This document shows, one piece after another, positions 60,063 through 64,000 of a DNA stretch of 64,000 bases. The DNA is from SZUA-309 sp050185825. Its GTDB lineage: Bacteria > Pseudomonadota > Gammaproteobacteria > Pseudomonadales > Azotimanducaceae. How positions within the stretch are numbered: position 1 is the stretch's first letter; each line of letters starts with the position of its first letter. A program made the position numbers and the translations under genes. The stretch is taken from contig JBFWZA010000023.1 of NCBI GenBank assembly GCA_050185825.1, positions 1-64,000 on the forward strand. The letters run 5' to 3'. The notes under the pieces are model-generated. The model was not told where the DNA came from. It did no database searches and saw only the letters and a list, made by a program, of their open reading frames with translations.

Positions 60063-62603
60063 GTGGATCCGACTCGATTCTCGCTGGAGGTTCGGCCGCA
60101 GATTCCCGCTGCGCTTTCCGGATTGAGTGACCTGGCCGACGATCTCCTGTACGGCTGGGACCGGGAAGTGCGGCGGCTTTTTCGCATGCTCGACAACGAC
60201 CTCTATGAGCAGTGCGGCGGCAATCTGAAGGTTCTGCTGCGGCGGGTTGCGCAGCAGCGTCTGGACGCGGTGCTGGCCGACCGTTCGTTCATGGATGCCT
60301 ATCAGCGCGCCATTTCGGCCTACCAGGCCTACGGGCAAAGGCAACCGATCGCCGAGCTCAATGAGCTGGCGACCGGTCCCGGATGCGTCGCGTTTTTCTG
60401 CTTCGAGTTCGGGCTGCACGAGAGCCTGCCGCTGTATTCGGGCGGGCTGGGGATTCTCGCGGGCGACTACTGCAAGGCGGCTTCCGATCTGGCGCTGCCG
60501 GTGGTCGGCGTCGGGCTTCTTTACCGGGTAGGGTATTTCCGGCAGCAGATCGATGCCCAGGGTGAGCAGAACGCCGTGTATGTGGAAACGGATTTCGACG
60601 AGCTGCCGTTGAAGCGTCTTCACGATGCCAGCGGTGCGGAACTGCGGATCGAGGTCCCCCTTGCGGACGATCGTTGCCGCCTGCGGTTGTGGCAGGTCAA
60701 AGCCGGTCACGCGACCCTGCTCCTGCTCGATGCCGACATCGAGGACAACGAGCCTGCGATACGATCCGTCACCCACCGGCTCTATGGCGGCGATGCGACG
60801 AATCGCGTCCGCCAGGAGCTGCTGCTCGGTGTCGGCGGCGTGCGCGCCCTGGCGGCCGTCGGGATCCAGCCGCGGATCTGGCACCTGAACGAAGGTCACG
60901 CGGCATTCGGGATCGTCGAGCGCTCGGCCCGGTTGGCGTCCCAGGGCTGGGACCTTTCAGCAGCGCTCGAAGCCGTCGCCGCGTCGACGGTGTTCACCAC
61001 GCACACCCCGGTGGCTGCCGGACACGACGTGTTCGAGCGGGAACTCGTGCTGAAGGAGCTCGGCGGCTACCTGAACGAGCGGAACATCGATCCGGAGTGG
61101 CTGATCGCGCTGGGGAGCAGTGACGGAAGTCACCGTCTCAACATGACCACCCTTGCCATCCGCGGATCCCGGTACCGCAACGGCGTCAGCCGGATACACG
61201 GCGAGGTCGCGGCGGCCACCGAGCGCCACGTGTGGAGGGACATCTCGGCCGACGAGAATCCTCTGACGTTCGTGACCAACGGTATCCACCTGCCGACGTT
61301 CATGGCGCTGGACTGGGTTCACCTGTTCGACACCCGCTTCACCGGCTGGCGGTCGAACCTGACGAACACGGAATTCTGGTCCTGTATCGACGACATTCCG
61401 GACCACCGCTTCTGGAGCCTGCGTCAGGATCTCAAGGCGCAGCTGCTGGTCGAGGTGAGGCGGCGGGTCACTGCCCAGCATCGCCGGAACGGCACCGCCC
61501 ACGCCACGACACAGCGGGTGTTGAACCGCCTGAACAGCACAACGGACGTGCTGGTGCTCGGATTCGCGCGCCGATTCGCCACTTATAAACGCGCGCTGCT
61601 GCTTTTCAACGATCGCGAGCGGATGACGAAGCTGCTCAGCGACGATGAACGTCCGGTGCTGCTGCTCATGGGCGGTAAGGCGCATCCGCTGGATGAGCCC
61701 GGAAGGGCGCTCATCCGCGAGGTCTACAATCTCGCCATGAGCCCGGCGCTGATCGGCAGGCTCATCCTGGTCGAAGACTACGACATGGCCCTGGCACGTC
61801 TGATGGTCTCTGGGGCGGACGTCTGGATCAACACCCCGGAGCATCCGCAGGAAGCGAGTGGCACGTCGGGCATCAAAGCCGCCATGAACGGGAGCATCAA
61901 CCTGTCGGTGCTGGACGGATGGTGGGCTGAGGCCTACGACGGCGGCAACGGCTGGGCAGTGTCGCCACACGACCCGGAGCTGCCCGCCGAGTATCGGAAT
62001 CAGGAAGAGTCCAAAGATCTGCTCGAGCTGCTCGAACGGGAGGTGGTGCCGGATTACTTCGCCCGCAATGGTTCCGACGCCTGGGTGAGGCGCGCGAAAG
62101 CCTCCATGCGCACGATCATTCCCCGTTTCAACAGCGAACGCATGGTGCTCGACTACGTCCGTCGGTTCTATCTGCCCGCCATTCGACGCTGCCGGCTGCT
62201 CGGCGAATCGGACGGCGCGGTGGCGCATGCCTTCTCGGCGTGGAAAAAGCTGGTGCTCGATGTGTGGGACGGCACGACGATTGCCCCCATCGGCCCGCTG
62301 CCCACGGTGATCGAGCACGGTCAGGTACTCGAGCTGATGGTGGGCGTCAACCTGAACGGGCTGTCTCCGGACGACGTGCGCGTCGAGTGTGTGGTGGACC
62401 AGGTCACTGAAACCGAGCCTGCGGTCACGGCGCGATTCGATGCGATGGAGGAGGCGGACGGCGTATGGCGATTTGCGGTCGCGCTGGAGCCGCCTTTCTC
62501 CGGTCTGCAGTCCTACCGGATACGTATCTACCCCTACCACGAGTTGCTGGCGCACCCCTTCGAGATAGGGCGAATGCGCTGGCTGTCCGTTGGCCATCCG
62601 TGA
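60063..62603 (+). CDS. glgP: Alpha-glucan phosphorylase, second copy
   Basis: The 846-residue protein has CFEFGLHESLPLYSGGLGIL, HLNEGHAAFGIVERSARLA, FVTNGIHLPTFM, LGFARRFATYKRALLL, MGGKAHPLDEPGR, and PLP lysine region EASGTSGIKAAMNGSINLS. It is a paralogue of the copy at 49802, but clearly diverged from it, so the two may prefer different chain lengths or respond differently to effectors. GTG 60063 has GGGAG nine bases upstream. Its stop overlaps malQ (GTGA). Confidence 0.92.
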   Translation: MDPTRFSLEVRPQIPAALSGLSDLADDLLYGWDREVRRLFRMLDNDLYEQCGGNLKVLLRRVAQQRLDAVLADRSFMDAYQRAISAYQAYGQRQPIAELNELATGPGCVAFFCFEFGLHESLPLYSGGLGILAGDYCKAASDLALPVVGVGLLYRVGYFRQQIDAQGEQNAVYVETDFDELPLKRLHDASGAELRIEVPLADDRCRLRLWQVKAGHATLLLLDADIEDNEPAIRSVTHRLYGGDATNRVRQELLLGVGGVRALAAVGIQPRIWHLNEGHAAFGIVERSARLASQGWDLSAALEAVAASTVFTTHTPVAAGHDVFERELVLKELGGYLNERNIDPEWLIALGSSDGSHRLNMTTLAIRGSRYRNGVSRIHGEVAAATERHVWRDISADENPLTFVTNGIHLPTFMALDWVHLFDTRFTGWRSNLTNTEFWSCIDDIPDHRFWSLRQDLKAQLLVEVRRRVTAQHRRNGTAHATTQRVLNRLNSTTDVLVLGFARRFATYKRALLLFNDRERMTKLLSDDERPVLLLMGGKAHPLDEPGRALIREVYNLAMSPALIGRLILVEDYDMALARLMVSGADVWINTPEHPQEASGTSGIKAAMNGSINLSVLDGWWAEAYDGGNGWAVSPHDPELPAEYRNQEESKDLLELLEREVVPDYFARNGSDAWVRRAKASMRTIIPRFNSERMVLDYVRRFYLPAIRRCRLLGESDGAVAHAFSAWKKLVLDVWDGTTIAPIGPLPTVIEHGQVLELMVGVNLNGLSPDDVRVECVVDQVTETEPAVTARFDAMEEADGVWRFAVALEPPFSGLQSYRIRIYPYHELLAHPFEIGRMRWLSVGHP

Positions 62604-63907
62604 GCCACGTGCTCGATGGCCGCCGCGCTGGTGTTCTGTGCCACGTGCGCTCCCTGCCGCGCAGTGGCGTCGAACGATTTCTCGACTTCCTCGAAGCGGC
62701 CCGCATCGGCCTGTGGCAGGTCCTGCCGCTCAATCCTCCCGATCGGTACGGCTCGCCCTACAGCAGCTCTTCGCTGTTCGCCATCGACCCGGAGCTGGTC
62801 GACATCCGGGAGTCAGAAGATGGCGTGTCCGGAGCGACCCCGGCCTGGCTCCTGGATTTCGGCCGTTTCGTGGCCGCGCAGGAGCGCCTCGGCGGGCCGT
62901 GGACACGCTGGCCGACACCATTGCGGCAAAGACGTGGGCCCGCGCTCGCGGAGCTGGACGCGACCACCAGGAGACTGCGTGGTCGCATCGAGGCAGCCCA
63001 GCGGCAGGTTGCTCGGGCCTGGATGCGGCTGAAGCAGGCGGCGAACGACCGGGGGGTTCTGGTGATGGGCGACATGCCGCTGTATCCGGCCCACGACAGC
63101 GCGGACGTGTGGGCCAACAGTGACCTCTTCGAGCTGGATGTAGATGGCATGCCGCGGGAACTGGCCGGCGTGCCGCCCGACTACTTCTCTGCCAGTGGTC
63201 AGCACTGGGGCAACCCCGTCTATCGATGGCCGGTGCATGAAGCGTCCGGGTTCGCCTGGTGGCGGCAGCGGCTGGACCGTCAGCTCGACTGGTTCGACGT
63301 GCTTCGCATCGATCACTTCCGCGGGCTCGAGGCGTTCTGGGCCATTCCGCCCGACAGCCCGGCGGCCGTCGGCCGGTGGCGCGCAGCACCTGGGGGGAAG
63401 CTGCTGGACAGCCTGCAGCCGCCGGTGCGCGACCGGCTGGTGGCGGAGGATCTCGGTGTCATCACGCCGGCGGTGGAGGCATTGCGGGACCGGTTCGCGC
63501 TGCCCGGCATGCGTGTGCTGCAGTTCGCTTTCGATGGTGCTGAAGACAATCCCCATCTGCCCGCGAACTGCCCGGAAAACGCGATCATGTACACCGGCAC
63601 ACATGACAACGACACCAGCCTCGGTTGGTTTCGCTCGCTCGGTCCCGCCGAGCAGCGCCGGGTCGGGTCCGCGGTCGGCGGCGGGCGCGCCGACTGGCCT
63701 TGGCCGCTGATCGAAGCCGTGCTCGGCAGCCGGGCTCACACCGCGATCGTGCCTTTGCAGGACTTCCTCGGTCTGGGCAGCCGCCACCGGATGAACACGC
63801 CCGGCACGGTCGCCGGCAACTGGCGCTGGCAGGTGGACTCCGACCAGCTCACGGCTGCGCTCGCGGACCGGATCCGCGGTCTGGTGATCGCTTCAGACCG
63901 GTCGTAG
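62600..63907 (+). CDS. malQ: 4-alpha-glucanotransferase (amylomaltase)
   Basis: This GH77 enzyme transfers glucan segments between maltodextrins, letting short chains re-enter phosphorolysis. The 435-residue protein, shorter than the usual about 500, shows RRAGVLCHVRSLPRSG, GLWQVLPLNPP, the nucleophile region VLRIDHFRGLEAFWAIP, acid/base region LVAEDLGVI, and YTGTHDNDTSLGW. Catalytic residues are all there. The N-terminal region is compressed. It overlaps the phosphorylase gene at the start and the convergent glgB end by 15 bases. Confidence 0.93.
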   Translation: MSHVLDGRRAGVLCHVRSLPRSGVERFLDFLEAARIGLWQVLPLNPPDRYGSPYSSSSLFAIDPELVDIRESEDGVSGATPAWLLDFGRFVAAQERLGGPWTRWPTPLRQRRGPALAELDATTRRLRGRIEAAQRQVARAWMRLKQAANDRGVLVMGDMPLYPAHDSADVWANSDLFELDVDGMPRELAGVPPDYFSASGQHWGNPVYRWPVHEASGFAWWRQRLDRQLDWFDVLRIDHFRGLEAFWAIPPDSPAAVGRWRAAPGGKLLDSLQPPVRDRLVAEDLGVITPAVEALRDRFALPGMRVLQFAFDGAEDNPHLPANCPENAIMYTGTHDNDTSLGWFRSLGPAEQRRVGSAVGGGRADWPWPLIEAVLGSRAHTAIVPLQDFLGLGSRHRMNTPGTVAGNWRWQVDSDQLTAALADRIRGLVIASDRS

Positions 63908-64000
63908 GACAATGCCGGCCAGGGGTGGCAGGGTCACCGACAGGGAGCAGGGCCGGCCCATCCACGGCCGCTCGTCGGCTTTTACCCCCTGGCCGTTGCC
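63893..64000 (-). CDS. glgB: Probable 1,4-alpha-glucan branching enzyme, C-terminal end only
   Basis: Reading the minus strand from 64000 to a stop at 63893 gives 35 residues, including PWMGRPCSLSVTLPPLAGIV. This matches the C-terminal beta-sandwich of alpha-amylase family branching enzymes (GRPxSLxLTLPPL). Another GH13 member such as trehalose-forming hydrolase cannot be excluded. It points toward malQ and completes the glycogen theme. The gene continues beyond the window. Confidence 0.6.
   Translation of the reverse strand, partial: GNGQGVKADERPWMGRPCSLSVTLPPLAGIVLRPV

Overview
The window is GC-rich, densely coded bacterial DNA. The gene content (CopA/CopB and Cus-type copper resistance, Na+-NQR, a NapC/NirT cytochrome, outer-membrane proteins, cyclopropane-fatty-acid synthase) indicates a Gram-negative member of the Pseudomonadota, probably gamma- or betaproteobacterial. 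I cannot name a genus. There are about 54 protein genes, no rRNA or tRNA, no CRISPR array, no recognisable insertion sequence, and no gene-free stretch over 300 bases. Start-stop overlaps (ATGA, GTGA, TGATG) are common, so long operons are likely.

Layout. 1-5655: the end of copA, then copB and a CusB/CusA heavy-metal efflux pair. 5642-6964: an amino-acid permease on the minus strand. 7097-16920: acetate kinase, phosphoketolase, a phospholipase-D-like enzyme, a two-permease ABC transporter with a YHS-tagged ATPase, a LolA-like protein and an outer-membrane barrel. 17081-18927: a small Met/His-rich periplasmic protein, a hydrolase and a methyltransferase. 18989-19570: a tetraheme quinol dehydrogenase. 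19637-23120: transaldolase, an FAD reductase and a cation/proton antiporter. 23206-32490: nqrABCDEF, a CBS protein, glycogen debranching enzyme and a frameshifted desaturase. 32599-34594: CFA synthase and rhomboid. 34735-38195: glgC, pgl, gnd. 38224-40714 (minus): archaeal-type GAPDH, a membrane cytochrome c and a lycopene-cyclase-like protein. 40874-48069: an epimerase, an SPW/VKOR fusion, zwf, a small His-rich membrane protein, a P1B ATPase and a lipoprotein. 48142-53322: pgm, a glucan phosphorylase, an ICMT-like protein and an HMA metallochaperone. 53431-63907: a CBM48 protein, a GltD-like flavo-Fe-S protein, pyruvate:ferredoxin oxidoreductase, a DHOD-like protein, a second phosphorylase and malQ. 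63893-64000 (minus): the end of a probable glgB.

The main discovery is regulatory. Eleven copies of one 32-bp promoter/operator precede nearly every transcription unit from 7 to 63 kb, including a divergent pair at 40741-40838. Each has the invariant octamer TTGACCTG, a 20-bp spacer carrying a dyad (half-sites ACCTGTATGC and GCATACAGGT) and usually a TANNNT -10 box. An over-long spacer filled by a dyad is the hallmark of MerR-family activated promoters. No MerR-type gene lies in the window, so the proposed regulator must be elsewhere.

Functionally the regulon reads as one programme. Glycogen is stored and remobilised (glgC, glgX, two phosphorylases, malQ, CBM48). Glucose-1-phosphate enters the oxidative pentose-phosphate route (pgm, zwf, pgl, gnd, tal). 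Phosphoketolase and acetate kinase make ATP and acetate, and type II GAPDH plus pyruvate:ferredoxin oxidoreductase handle the triose end. Na+-NQR, the tetraheme cytochrome and the GltD-like protein move electrons, while copper handling and lipid/envelope enzymes share the same promoters. I infer a coordinated low-oxygen, redox or metal stress response; the inducing signal is unknown.
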